From NCBI GenBank assembly GCA_019750475.1, contig JAIEOO010000065.1:1-46782 (forward strand): a stretch of 46,782 nucleotides of DNA, given 5' to 3'. The notes beneath the pieces were generated by a model. The model saw only the letters and a program-made list of their open reading frames with translations. It was not told the DNA's origin and did not search any database. The stretch is from Acetobacteraceae bacterium (GTDB lineage: Bacteria > Pseudomonadota > Alphaproteobacteria > Acetobacterales > Acetobacteraceae). Made by a program: the position numbers and the translations under genes. This document shows, one piece after another, positions 24,974-33,767 of this stretch. Position 1 is the stretch's first letter; each line of letters starts with the position of its first letter.

Positions 24974-24989
24974 GGCGATCGGTCCCGCC

Positions 24990-26201
24990 TCAGCGCAGCC
25001 CGCGCACCGCGCTGAAGCCCGCCTCCGCCGCGTCGAGCACGAGCGCGATGTCGTCCTCCCCATGGGCGGCGCAGAGGAACATGTTGTGCCGGGGATGCAG
25101 ATAGGCTCCCGCCTCGAGTGCCGCGGCGCAGAAGGCGCGCCCCCGCGCGAAGTCCGCGTCGTCCTCGAACAGGAAGAGCGGCATGGAGGGCGGGCCCGAC
25201 TGGCGCAGCCCGACCCCGAAACCCGCCGCCCGCTCGGCGAGACCGGCGCGCAGAAGCAAACCCATGGCGTCCATCCGCGCGACCGCGTCGCGCCGGTCCA
25301 TCTCCTCGAGCGTCGCGACCGCCGCGGCCATGGCGACGGCCGAGCACCAGAAGGAGCCGGTGACGAAGACGGACGCCGCCGCGTCGCGCAGCGCGTCCCT
25401 CCCCGTCACGGCCGCGAGCGCGTGGCCGTTGGCGATGGCCTTGCTGAAGGCGGAGAGGTCGGGCCGCACGCCCACGCTCTCCCAGCTGCCGGCCCGGTGC
25501 AGGCGGAACCCCGCGCGGACGTCGTCCAGGATGAGCGCGGCGCCGCGCCGGTCGCAGATCTCCCGCGCCGCGCGGGCGAAGGCCGGGTCCGGCAACTCCT
25601 GGTCCACGACGTTGTCGTGCCGGAAGGCGGTGACGATGATCGCCGCGAGATCGTCGCCAGCCGCGTCCGCGGCCGCGCGCAGGCTCGCCGCGTCGTTGTA
25701 CCCGAAGCGGAGCTGGTTCGCCCGGTCGGCTTCCGTCGTGCCCGCCGGCACCGGCGTGCACCAGGGCGCGGCGCCGTGATAGGAGCCGCGCGCGACGAGG
25801 ATCGCGCGCCGCCCCGTCGCCGCGCGCGCGATGGTGACGCAGGCGGTGGTCGCGTCCGTGCCGTTCTTCTGGAACATCGCCCAGTCGGCATGGGCGATGC
25901 GGTCCACCAGGCGCTCGGCGAGTTCCACCATCACCGGCGCCGGCCCGTTCAGGCAGTCGCCCTGCGCCGCCTGGCGCGCGGCGGCCGCCTCCACCGCCGG
26001 GTCGCGATGGCCGAGCACGACAGGGCCCCAGCTGCACATGAGGTCCACGTAGCGGCGGCCATCGGCGTCCCAGACATGCCCGCCCTCGCCGCGCGCGAAG
26101 AATTGCGGGTAGCCCTCAGGCAGGCGGGCGGCGTTGAGATGCCCCCACATGCCGCCGGGGATCACACGCGCGGCGCGGGCGCGCAGCGCGGCGTCAGACA
26201 T
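24990..26201 (-). CDS. Class III aminotransferase, glutamate-1-semialdehyde aminomutase-like
   Basis: 403-residue PLP enzyme. The PLP lysine lies in FSKAIANGH (K254); the cofactor aspartate in LILDDVRAGFR (D226/D227); the N-terminal 'RGEGGHVWDADGRRYVDLMCSWGPVVLGH' and 'MFQKNGTDATTACVTIAR' match the GSA-aminomutase-like branch. Because it sits right behind a peptide-type receptor gene and not with heme genes, it is more likely a catabolic or amino-sugar/amino-acid aminotransferase than the heme-pathway HemL. Its ATG directly follows the stop of the receptor gene, forming a two-gene leftward operon. Confidence 0.87.
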   Translation of the reverse strand: MSDAALRARAARVIPGGMWGHLNAARLPEGYPQFFARGEGGHVWDADGRRYVDLMCSWGPVVLGHRDPAVEAAAARQAAQGDCLNGPAPVMVELAERLVDRIAHADWAMFQKNGTDATTACVTIARAATGRRAILVARGSYHGAAPWCTPVPAGTTEADRANQLRFGYNDAASLRAAADAAGDDLAAIIVTAFRHDNVVDQELPDPAFARAAREICDRRGAALILDDVRAGFRLHRAGSWESVGVRPDLSAFSKAIANGHALAAVTGRDALRDAAASVFVTGSFWCSAVAMAAAVATLEEMDRRDAVARMDAMGLLLRAGLAERAAGFGVGLRQSGPPSMPLFLFEDDADFARGRAFCAAALEAGAYLHPRHNMFLCAAHGEDDIALVLDAAEAGFSAVRGLR

Positions 26202-27764
26202 TCAAACCCGCGCCTCCCAGAACATCGGGTAGGCCGCGCGCGGCACGTCGCGCAGCCGCTCGCGGATGCCGGCGGGAATGGTGAACTGGCCCCACATCAC
26301 GTTGGGCGTGTGCCGCACCGCGGCGCCCTGGATCGCCTCCGCCAAGCGCCGTCGCTCGCCCGCTTCGGCCGTGTCGGCGAATTCGCGCAGCATGCGCTCG
26401 ATGTCGCGGTCGCAGTCCCAGCCGGGATAGTCGGCGCAGGTGTTGGACACGTAGAAATGCGTGAGCGGCGAGAACATGTCCGTGCCGTTCGCATAGACCG
26501 AGAAGACGTGCCAGCCTTCGCGCCGCGCGCGCCGGGCCAGCAGCGTGCCCCAGTCCATCACCTGCTCCTCCACGTCGAAGCCGGCGCGCTGCATGTTCTG
26601 GATCATCACCTGCGCCGCGAGCTGGCTGATACCGCCGGCCGTCGTCAGGAAGGCGAGCTTCTGGCCGCGATAGCTGGTGGCCGCCAGCATCCGCCGCGCC
26701 TCGGCGGGGTCGTAGGCCATCTCCGCCGCGCCCGCCCGGCTGTCGAGCGGCGCGTCGCAGAGGAAGAAGGCCGGGCAGGCGGGCGCCCGGTAGCGCTCGG
26801 GCACGCCGATCGCGGTGAGGATCGCCGCCTGGTCGGCGCAGCGCCACAGCACGCGGCGGATCGCCGGGTCGTCCATCGGCGCGGCCGCGTGGTTGATGCG
26901 GAAATTGCCCTGGAACATGTGGATGCCGCCCAAGCCCAGCAGCCGCACGCCCCGCGCGCGGTCGAGGCGCGGCAGCAGGTCGAAGGGCAGGTACTGCATG
27001 TAGTCCACCTCGCCCGCCATCAGCGCCGTCGCGCCGGTGGCCTGGTCCGGCATGACGCGCAGCGCGATCTGCGGCAGGTGGACGCGCTTGCCGCCCGCGA
27101 GGAAATCGGCGGGTTCCTCGCGCGGCACGTAGCCCTCGAACCGCTCCAGGATCATCAGGTGCCCCGGCCGCCAGTCCGCGGCGCGGAAGCGGAAGGGGCC
27201 ACTGCCGACGGGCTCGCGGATGCGCTGCTCCACCGGGATGCGCGCCAGGCGCTCGGGCAGCATCACGGGCAGCGGCGCGTTGGGCTTGCCCAGCACGTCG
27301 AGCACCATGGGGAAGGGGCGGGAGAGCGTCAGGCGGAAGCTGCGGGCATCCGTCGCGGCGAGGCCCGTCTTCACAGCCCAGAGCATGCGGCCGAGGCTGT
27401 CGCGCGGCGCCCAGCGCTCCAGGCTGGCGACGCAATCCGGCGCCGTCACGGGCTGGCCGTCATGCCAGCGCAAATTCGGGCGCAGGCGGAAATCCCAGGT
27501 GAGGCCGTCGCTCGAACGCTCCCACGCCTCGACCATCTGCGGGCGGATCATCCCCTGCCCGTCCATGCTGAATAGCGTGTCGAAGACATGGGTGGCGAAG
27601 GTGCGGGTGATCGCCGCCGTCGTGGCATGCGGGTCGAGGATGACGACCTCGCTCTCCAGCACGATGTTCACCGGCGTTCCCTGGGCCCGCGCCGCCGGCG
27701 CGAACCAGGGCAGGGCGAGGCCGGCGGCGAGCGCGCCCCGGCGCGTCAGGCCAGGCTGATCCAT
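26202..27764 (-). CDS. Peptide/nickel-type ABC solute-binding protein (DppA-like)
   Basis: 520-residue periplasmic receptor of SBP family 5. It has a twin-arginine-like export signal (LTRRGALAAGLALPWFAPAARA) and the family motif 'IRPQMVEAWERSSDGLTWDFRLRPNLRWHDGQPVTAPDCVASLERW' at about residues 78-123. The rest shows the long domain II with 'ALRVMPDQATGATALMAGEVDYMQYLPFDLL'. Such receptors take up peptides, opines or related compounds. GGAGGA precedes the ATG at 27764. No permease or ATPase genes lie beside it, so the receptor must use a transporter encoded elsewhere or be an orphan. Confidence 0.87.
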   Translation of the reverse strand: MDQPGLTRRGALAAGLALPWFAPAARAQGTPVNIVLESEVVILDPHATTAAITRTFATHVFDTLFSMDGQGMIRPQMVEAWERSSDGLTWDFRLRPNLRWHDGQPVTAPDCVASLERWAPRDSLGRMLWAVKTGLAATDARSFRLTLSRPFPMVLDVLGKPNAPLPVMLPERLARIPVEQRIREPVGSGPFRFRAADWRPGHLMILERFEGYVPREEPADFLAGGKRVHLPQIALRVMPDQATGATALMAGEVDYMQYLPFDLLPRLDRARGVRLLGLGGIHMFQGNFRINHAAAPMDDPAIRRVLWRCADQAAILTAIGVPERYRAPACPAFFLCDAPLDSRAGAAEMAYDPAEARRMLAATSYRGQKLAFLTTAGGISQLAAQVMIQNMQRAGFDVEEQVMDWGTLLARRARREGWHVFSVYANGTDMFSPLTHFYVSNTCADYPGWDCDRDIERMLREFADTAEAGERRRLAEAIQGAAVRHTPNVMWGQFTIPAGIRERLRDVPRAAYPMFWEARV

Positions 27765-27865
27765 GATGCTTCCTCCACCGTGTTGCCGAAACGCTAGAGG
27801 GCCGTCTGGCCGCGCGTCCAGCACCGGTTCATGCTTCGCGAAGGAAAGCGAGGGAGGAGGGCCGC

Positions 27866-30166
27866 ATGGCGACGCTGCCGGAATGGGAGGAGGCGGCGCG
27901 CCGCGCCGTGCCGCCGCTCGACGGAGAGGTGGCGCTGCCGGGCCTGTCCGCCCCCGCAACGGTCATCCGCGACGGCCTCGGCATCCCGCACATCCGCGCC
28001 CGCACCCCGCGCGACGCCTTCCTGGCGCAGGGCTTCGTCCACGCGCAGGACCGCCTGTTCCAGATGGAGCTGAACCGCCGCCGCGCGCTCGGCCGCAGCG
28101 CCGAATGGCTCGGCCCTTCGGCGTTCGCGGCGGACGCCCTGGCCCGCAGGCTGGGGGTGGAGGCCGCGAGCCGCCGGGACGCCGCGGCGCTCTCGGCCGA
28201 GGCGCGCGAGATGATCGAAGCCTATGCGGCGGGGGTGAACGCCTTCATCGCCTCCGCCGCGCCGCGCCCGCTGGAGTACCAGCTTCTCGGCGCCGAGCCC
28301 GAGCCCTGGGAGGGCTGGCACTGCATCGCGGTGATGCGGCGCCTCGGCCTGCTGATGGGCTCTGTGTGGTTCAAGCTCTGGCGCGCCGCCGCCCTGCCGA
28401 TCGCCGGCGAGGGCACGACGCTGCTGCGCTACGACGATGGCGGCGGGGACCTGCTGATCGCGCCCGCCGGGGCCGAGGCCGCGCGCTGGCGCGCCACCCT
28501 CGCCGACCTCGCGCCCGCCGCCGCGCTGATGGAGGCCGCGGGCGCCGACGCCACGGGCGGGGGCAGCAACAACTGGGTCGTCGCGCCGGCGCGATCCGCC
28601 ACCGGCCGCCCGGTGCTCGCCGGCGACCCGCACCGCGTCTTCGAGCTGCCGAACATGTACGCGCAGGGGCACCTGGCCTGCGACGCGTTCGACGTGATCG
28701 GCCTGACCGTGCCGGGCGTGCCGGGCTTCCCGCATTTCGCGCAGAACGGGCGCGTCGCCTGGTGCGTCACCCACACCTTCGCCGACATCCACGACCTCTA
28801 TGTCGAGCGCTTCGACGCGCAAGGCCGCGTGCGGTTCCGCGACGCCTGGGAGGAGCCCGCGCGCCGCACCGAGACCATCGCCATCCGCGGCCAGGCAGCA
28901 CGGGAGATCGAGGTGGTGGAGACGCGCCACGGCCCCGTCATCGCCGGCGATCCCGCCTCGGGTTCGGCGCTGGCGCTGAAGAGCGTGCAGTTCGCCGAGA
29001 CCGACCTCTCCTTCGACTGCCTGCCGCGCATGCTGCGCGCCGCGGGGGTGGAAGCCCTCTACGAGGCGACGCGCGGCTGGGGGCTGATCGACCACAACCT
29101 GCTGGCCGCCGACGTGGAGGGCCGCACCGGCTGGCTGCTGCGCGCCCGCGTCCCGCGCCGCGGGCGGGAGAATGGCTGGCTGCCCGTCCCCGGCTGGACC
29201 GGCGAGCACGAATGGCGGGGCTGGATCGCGCATGAGGAGATGCCGCGGCTGATCGACCCCGCGCCGGGCTTCCTGGTCACCGCCAACAACCGCCCCGTGC
29301 CGGACGACCACCCGGACTACGTCTGCACCGATTGCCACCCGCCCTACCGTGCCCGACGCATCGAGGCGCTGCTGGGCGACGCGCGGCTGCGCTCGGTGGA
29401 TGGCGCGGCCGCGATCCACGCCGACACCCTGTCCCAGCCGGCGCGGGAGTTGCAGGGGCGCCTCTTCGATCTCGACGGGCTGAGCCCGGCGGCCGAGGCG
29501 CTGCGGCGGGAGTTGCTGGCGTGGGACGCGCGGATGGAGGCGCGCTCGCTCAGCGCCGCGCGCTACGTCGCGCTCCGCCTCGCCCTCGTTCGGCGCTTCG
29601 CGTCGGCGAGCGGGCTCGGCGCCCTCGCGGGCCATGACTGGCTCTCGCCGGCGCCGGGCGTGGCGCCGCTGACGCAGCTCTGGTGGGCCATGCCCAACCT
29701 GCTGCGCGCGGATGACAAGGCGCTGCTGCGCGGCTCCGCCTGGGACGAACTGCTGCGCGACGCGCTGGAGGAGGTCGCGGCCACCCCGCCCATGACGGAT
29801 TGGGGCGAGACGCATCGGCCGCGCTTCGCGCACCCGCTGTCGGGCCTGTTCCCGAACGCCGCGCCGCTGCTCGACCCGCCGGCGCTGGCGCTCGGCGGCG
29901 ACGGGGACACGGTGCAGGCGAACGGCCTGGTCGCGCCCTTCGGGCCGCGGGCGGCCTATGGCGCGCTGGCGCGCTACGTCTTCGACGTGGGCGCGTGGGA
30001 GAACAGCCGCTGGTCGGTGTTCCTGGGCGCGTCGGGCCATCCGGGCAGCCCGCACTACCGCGATCAGCACGAGGCCTGGGCCGCGTGCCGGATGCTGCCG
30101 ATGGTGTCAGACTGGTCGGCCCTCGAGGCGGGGCCTGGGCCGAGCCAGGTGCTGCGCCCGGCCTGA
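27866..30166 (+). CDS. Penicillin acylase family N-terminal nucleophile hydrolase
   Basis: 766-residue Ntn-hydrolase. The N-terminal chain carries 'DGLGIPHIRARTPRDAFLAQGFVHAQDRLFQMELNRRRALGR' (about residues 36-77), and the maturation site is GGGSNNWVV, with Ser234 the predicted nucleophile exposed by self-cleavage. The following 'LAGDPHRVFELPNMY' and 'VPGFPHFAQNGRVAWCVTH' are family-typical. Members hydrolyse amide bonds of penicillins or acyl-homoserine lactones, and others have unknown substrates. No signal peptide is evident, unlike many proteobacterial relatives, suggesting a cytoplasmic enzyme or unusual export. It is divergent from the receptor gene across about 100 bp. Confidence 0.88.
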   Translation: MATLPEWEEAARRAVPPLDGEVALPGLSAPATVIRDGLGIPHIRARTPRDAFLAQGFVHAQDRLFQMELNRRRALGRSAEWLGPSAFAADALARRLGVEAASRRDAAALSAEAREMIEAYAAGVNAFIASAAPRPLEYQLLGAEPEPWEGWHCIAVMRRLGLLMGSVWFKLWRAAALPIAGEGTTLLRYDDGGGDLLIAPAGAEAARWRATLADLAPAAALMEAAGADATGGGSNNWVVAPARSATGRPVLAGDPHRVFELPNMYAQGHLACDAFDVIGLTVPGVPGFPHFAQNGRVAWCVTHTFADIHDLYVERFDAQGRVRFRDAWEEPARRTETIAIRGQAAREIEVVETRHGPVIAGDPASGSALALKSVQFAETDLSFDCLPRMLRAAGVEALYEATRGWGLIDHNLLAADVEGRTGWLLRARVPRRGRENGWLPVPGWTGEHEWRGWIAHEEMPRLIDPAPGFLVTANNRPVPDDHPDYVCTDCHPPYRARRIEALLGDARLRSVDGAAAIHADTLSQPARELQGRLFDLDGLSPAAEALRRELLAWDARMEARSLSAARYVALRLALVRRFASASGLGALAGHDWLSPAPGVAPLTQLWWAMPNLLRADDKALLRGSAWDELLRDALEEVAATPPMTDWGETHRPRFAHPLSGLFPNAAPLLDPPALALGGDGDTVQANGLVAPFGPRAAYGALARYVFDVGAWENSRWSVFLGASGHPGSPHYRDQHEAWAACRMLPMVSDWSALEAGPGPSQVLRPA

Positions 30167-30174
30167 GGGCTCAC

Positions 30175-30215
30175 GCCGGGGCCGAAGCCCCGGCGGCGGA
30201 CGGGCGAACCGCCCG
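30175..30215. terminator. Paired hairpins between convergent genes
   Basis: Stem 30175-30182 with 30187-30194 (8 bp, loop CGAA) and stem 30201-30206 with 30210-30215 (6 bp, loop AAC) fill the 54-bp gap between the acylase and the convergent TctC-type gene. No T-run follows, so strength is uncertain. Confidence 0.5.
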
Positions 30216-30220
30216 CCCGC

Positions 30221-31216
30221 TCAGTCGGCGAACTGGCCGGCCGCCTGGATGATCGGCCGCCAGCGGGCGATGTCGGCCTCCCAGAACTGGCGGTGCGCGG
30301 CCGGCGTCGCGCGGTCCTGCGCGACCGGCTCGGTGCCGAGGTCGGCGAAGCGGCGCACGAGGCCAGGGTCCCGCAGCGCGGCCTGGAGGGCCTGGGACAG
30401 GCGGTTCACGATCTCGGCCGGCGTGTTCCGCGGCGCGTAGAGGCCGTGCCACACGCTGACCTCGAAGTTGGGCAGGCCGGCCTCGTTGGCGGTCGGCAGG
30501 TCGGCGAGGGCGGCGACGCGCTGGTTCGTCGTCACGGCGAAGGCGCGGATGGTGCCGGCCCGGATCTGCTCCGTCGTGTTGGTGGTCTGGTCGCACATCA
30601 GGTCCACCGTGCCGGCGACGAGGTCGTTCATCGCCGGACCGGTGCCGCGATAGGGCACGGTGGTCAGCGGCACGTTCAGCGCCGACTGGAACAGCAGGCC
30701 GCACAGGTGGGAGGCCGCGCCGACGCCGGCATTGGCCAGGTTGATGCGGTCGCGCTCGCGCCGCACCAGCGCCACCAGCTCCTGCAGGTTGTTGGCCTGG
30801 ATGCCGCGCTTGCCGACGATCGTCATCGGCACCTCGGTGATGAGGCCCACCGTCTCGAAGCCGTTCACCGCGTCATAGGCCAGGCGGCGGTAGAGCGTCG
30901 GGATGGTGCTCATGCCGATGTGGTGGACCAGCAGCGTGTAACCGTCGGGCCGGGCCTGGGCCGTGCGCTGCGCGCCGAGGGTGCCGCCCGCGCCGCCCAC
31001 ATTCTCGACCACGACGGTCCCGCCGAGGTCGCGGCCCATCGCCTCGGCGACGAGGCGCGCCACCGTGTCGGTCGGGCCGCCGGCGGCGAAGGGGACGATG
31101 ATGGTGATCGGCCGGTCGGGGAAGCGCGGCTGGGCGACAGCCGTGGAAACGGCGGCAGGCGCGGCGAGGACCGAGGCGGCGAGCGCCGGGAGGGCGCGCC
31201 GGGTGAGGTGGGGCAT
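30221..31216 (-). CDS. Bug/TctC family periplasmic receptor
   Basis: 331-residue receptor of the tripartite tricarboxylate transporter group. A Sec signal (MPHLTRRALPALAASVLAAPAAVSTAVAQ) precedes the family opening 'FPDRPITIIVPFAAGGPTDTVARLVAEAMG', with 'VVVENVGGAGGTLGAQ' and 'PDGYTLLVHH' following. These proteins bind small organic acids or other metabolites. AGGAG precedes the ATG at 31216. TctA and TctB membrane partners are not nearby, which is common for the many orphan Bug receptors in beta- and alphaproteobacteria. Ligand unknown. Confidence 0.93.
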   Translation of the reverse strand: MPHLTRRALPALAASVLAAPAAVSTAVAQPRFPDRPITIIVPFAAGGPTDTVARLVAEAMGRDLGGTVVVENVGGAGGTLGAQRTAQARPDGYTLLVHHIGMSTIPTLYRRLAYDAVNGFETVGLITEVPMTIVGKRGIQANNLQELVALVRRERDRINLANAGVGAASHLCGLLFQSALNVPLTTVPYRGTGPAMNDLVAGTVDLMCDQTTNTTEQIRAGTIRAFAVTTNQRVAALADLPTANEAGLPNFEVSVWHGLYAPRNTPAEIVNRLSQALQAALRDPGLVRRFADLGTEPVAQDRATPAAHRQFWEADIARWRPIIQAAGQFAD

Positions 31217-31284
31217 GGGATTGCTCCTGTGTGACGGCGTGGGGCGCCACATGCGCGCACCCTGCGGCCGGATCAAGGGGATTT

Positions 31285-31315
31285 CTGCCGCCCGGGGGTC
31301 GCGCCCGGGCGGCAG
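31285..31315 (-). terminator. Strong hairpin after the metalloprotease gene
   Basis: Perfect 12-bp stem, 31285-31296 with 31304-31315 (CTGCCGCCCGGG / CCCGGGCGGCAG), loop of 7 nt, starting 7 nt after the protease stop on the leftward strand. It lacks a following T-run, so it may stabilise the transcript end or need Rho. Confidence 0.5.
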
Positions 31316-31321
31316 CCTGGC

Positions 31322-33625
31322 TCAGGCGAACAGGATGCCCGGGTCGGCCGGCGTCCCGAAGATGGCGCCGCCCTGGACCCGGTCGAATTCGGCCGAGGTC
31401 GCGATGGACAGCGCCACCTGGCCGCGGTCGAACGTCCCGCTCTCCAGCGCCGCGACGAAGTCTGCGAGGCCGGTCGGGTCCGCCGTCCGGTCCAGCGCGT
31501 TCTGGTAGAGGCGCTGGACGTAGGCGGCGTTGCTGGTCCCGCCGTAGAGGCCCTGCCCTTCGGGCGAGGCGAGGAAGGCCCGGAAGAGATCGAGCGGCGT
31601 GAGCGCGCCCTGGTCCAGCGCGGCGTCCCAACCGCGAAGACCGGCCATGTCCGGCGCCCGGTTCAGCACCCCCTGGTAGGCGCGCGCGGCCATGATCGCG
31701 CCGTCATCGGCGTCCCAGATGCCCGTCGCGAGGCGTTCCGCCGTCCGTCCCAGCGCCTCGGCGCTCTGGGCGAACTGCACGGCCAGCTGCGCCCGCGTGG
31801 CGGAACCGGAATCGAGGGCGGCCGTCCAGGCGGCGACGCCGCCGGGATCGCCCGGCCCGCCGCGGAGGTTCTGGTAGAGGACCCCCACGAACTGCGCGTT
31901 CGTCAGCGCCGTGCCGAAGCGCGCCCCGAACTCGGCGCTGGCCAGCATCTGCCCGGCCAGCTGCGACAGCGCCGCGGTCAGGTTGGGCGCGTTCGCCACG
32001 AAGGTGCCGGCGGCGTCGAGGCCGCGCAGATCCGCCTCCCGTCCGAGGACGACGCTGTAGAGCCGGTGCGCCGTGGCGAAGGGGCTGCTCGCCGCGAAGG
32101 AGAGGCTGCCGTCGGCGAACAGGGCCTCCTCGATGCGGGTCAGCTGGTTGGCGGTGGCGCCCCGCGAGAAGCCGGTGGCGAAGACGCCGAGTTGCTCCTC
32201 GACCTCGACCTCCCAGCCGCGGCGGCCCTGCGCCTCGAACAGGGCCCGGTCGAAGCCGTCGCCGCCGTCCAGGAAGTTGGCGCCGGCGCCGCCGGAGAGG
32301 ATGTCGTCGCCTCCGTTGCCCCGGATGGCGTCGTTCCCGCCATTGCCCGACAGACGGTTGTTCGCCTGGTTGCCGATGATGACGTCGTTGGTCTGCGTGC
32401 CCGAGACGTTCTCGATGAGCGCGCGCGGATCGTCCTGGAAGAGCAGGGCGTTGGCGATGTTGCCGCGGGCGAAGAGCGCGACCGGCGCGGTCGCGCCGTC
32501 CGGACGCAGCGAGCCGCCGCCGATGTTCGCGAGCTGCGGCTCGGAGAAGGTCAGCCAGCCGCCCGGGGTGAGATCCAGCGTGTAGTAGAAATAGCTGTCG
32601 CTGCCGGGAGGGCGCGCGGCCGGGAAGGCGAAGTTCGACAGGTCATAGGTGTCGTTGCCGCCGCCGTCCCAGACCGTGCCGAAGATGATGTTCGAGCGCG
32701 GGTCGGTCCCGGCGCCGCCCGGCCGGCCCTGCCCGACGCCGTTGACGAACATCTCGCCGGTGGTGGCGCTGAAGCTGTACACCGTGTCGGTCGCGTTGTG
32801 GGCGTAGTTGGCGCCGTACATGACCTGCAGGGCCTGGATGTCGTCCTGCATCAGCGTCTGCGCCTCGCCCCACTTCTCGGCGAAGCCCGCGCTGACCAGG
32901 CCATCCGGCCCGAGCGTGCCGGTCGCCACCGTGTACGACATCACCGAGTACTCGGTGGAGTTCCGCTCGGCCGGGGAGCGCGCGAGGTTGGGTGGGGCGT
33001 ACTCCTTCGGCAGCTGGACCTGGAACGGGTGCTTGAGGCCGAGCGCGTGGCCGATCTCGTGGATCAGGGTGACCCAGTCGTAATTGCCGCGCTCCGGCGC
33101 GCGGGCCGCGCCGTCACGGCCGCTGGCATCGAGGAAGATGCCCTCGATCCGGTAACTGTCGCGCCACGGGAAGAAGGCGATGTCCGTCTTGTCCGTCAGT
33201 CCCGCCGAGAAATCGAGCTGCCCGATCTTCAGCGTCGCGGTCTGGTCGTTGCGGCTCGCCGCCGGCGCGAAGGTGAGGCCCGAGACGGCCGCGAACTGGG
33301 CCAGGACGGCGGGCACCGCGGCGATGATGGCCGCGTTGGCCGGAACGAAGGTGGCGAGGCCCTTCGCGATCAGGGAGTCCGACGTGTAGTTCGGGATCCT
33401 GTGCGCCAGGTCGAAGGCCGAAACGGCGTCCGGCGTGCTGTAGGTCAGCGCCAGCGAATCCCATTTCAGCCCGGTCAGGACAGCGTCGATCCGCTCGACA
33501 CCGGTGAAGGCTTGGCGGATCCCGGAGGGCAGGCCCGGCGCAACGCTGGCCGCCGGCTCGGCCATCAGGGGCGCAACCGGCTGGGCCGGGCCGAACAGCC
33601 CGGCATCGCGGCAGATGGTGCACAT
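31322..33625 (-). CDS. Secreted serralysin-type metalloprotease with RTX and four DUF4214 domains
   Basis: 767-residue peptidase of the M10 family. The zinc site is HEIGHALGLKH (residues 189-199) and the Met-turn YSVMSY lies at 226-231. RTX-like glycine/aspartate nonapeptides (for example NGGNDAIRG, NGGDDILSG, about residues 412-455) bind calcium outside the cell and mark type I secretion. Four DUF4214 units follow at about 515-570, 576-625, 645-690 and 700-750. There is no Sec signal; the N-terminus starts MCTICRDAG. The ATG at 33625 has GGAGAGAGG upstream; a TTG at 33646 would add seven residues. No type I secretion genes lie nearby. Target proteins are unknown. Confidence 0.9.
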   Translation of the reverse strand: MCTICRDAGLFGPAQPVAPLMAEPAASVAPGLPSGIRQAFTGVERIDAVLTGLKWDSLALTYSTPDAVSAFDLAHRIPNYTSDSLIAKGLATFVPANAAIIAAVPAVLAQFAAVSGLTFAPAASRNDQTATLKIGQLDFSAGLTDKTDIAFFPWRDSYRIEGIFLDASGRDGAARAPERGNYDWVTLIHEIGHALGLKHPFQVQLPKEYAPPNLARSPAERNSTEYSVMSYTVATGTLGPDGLVSAGFAEKWGEAQTLMQDDIQALQVMYGANYAHNATDTVYSFSATTGEMFVNGVGQGRPGGAGTDPRSNIIFGTVWDGGGNDTYDLSNFAFPAARPPGSDSYFYYTLDLTPGGWLTFSEPQLANIGGGSLRPDGATAPVALFARGNIANALLFQDDPRALIENVSGTQTNDVIIGNQANNRLSGNGGNDAIRGNGGDDILSGGAGANFLDGGDGFDRALFEAQGRRGWEVEVEEQLGVFATGFSRGATANQLTRIEEALFADGSLSFAASSPFATAHRLYSVVLGREADLRGLDAAGTFVANAPNLTAALSQLAGQMLASAEFGARFGTALTNAQFVGVLYQNLRGGPGDPGGVAAWTAALDSGSATRAQLAVQFAQSAEALGRTAERLATGIWDADDGAIMAARAYQGVLNRAPDMAGLRGWDAALDQGALTPLDLFRAFLASPEGQGLYGGTSNAAYVQRLYQNALDRTADPTGLADFVAALESGTFDRGQVALSIATSAEFDRVQGGAIFGTPADPGILFA

Positions 33626-33730
33626 GCTGACGAAACCTCTCTCCAAGCCCGGCCATGCCGGGCGCTCCCCGTTCCCCAGAATGGAATTACGAGGAAGTTA
33701 GGAGGGCGGCAACCCAGCCCGGCGCTCGCC

Positions 33731-33753
33731 CGCGCGCCCCGGGATGGCGCGCG
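33731..33753 (-). terminator. Hairpin downstream of lepA
   Basis: Stem 33731-33738 with 33746-33753 (CGCGCGCC / GGCGCGCG, 7-nt loop) lies in the 142-bp gap between lepA and the protease start. Read leftward, it follows the lepA stop by 14 nt. The promoter of the protease should also be in this gap; the AT-richer part near 33680-33700 is a candidate. Confidence 0.4.
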
Positions 33754-33767
33754 GCCGAAGGCCCGTG

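Noticed and set aside
24990-26201. Aminotransferase as HemL of heme synthesis
   Set aside because: Although the fold matches the aminomutase branch, it is co-transcribed with a peptide-type receptor gene, which fits a catabolic role better.
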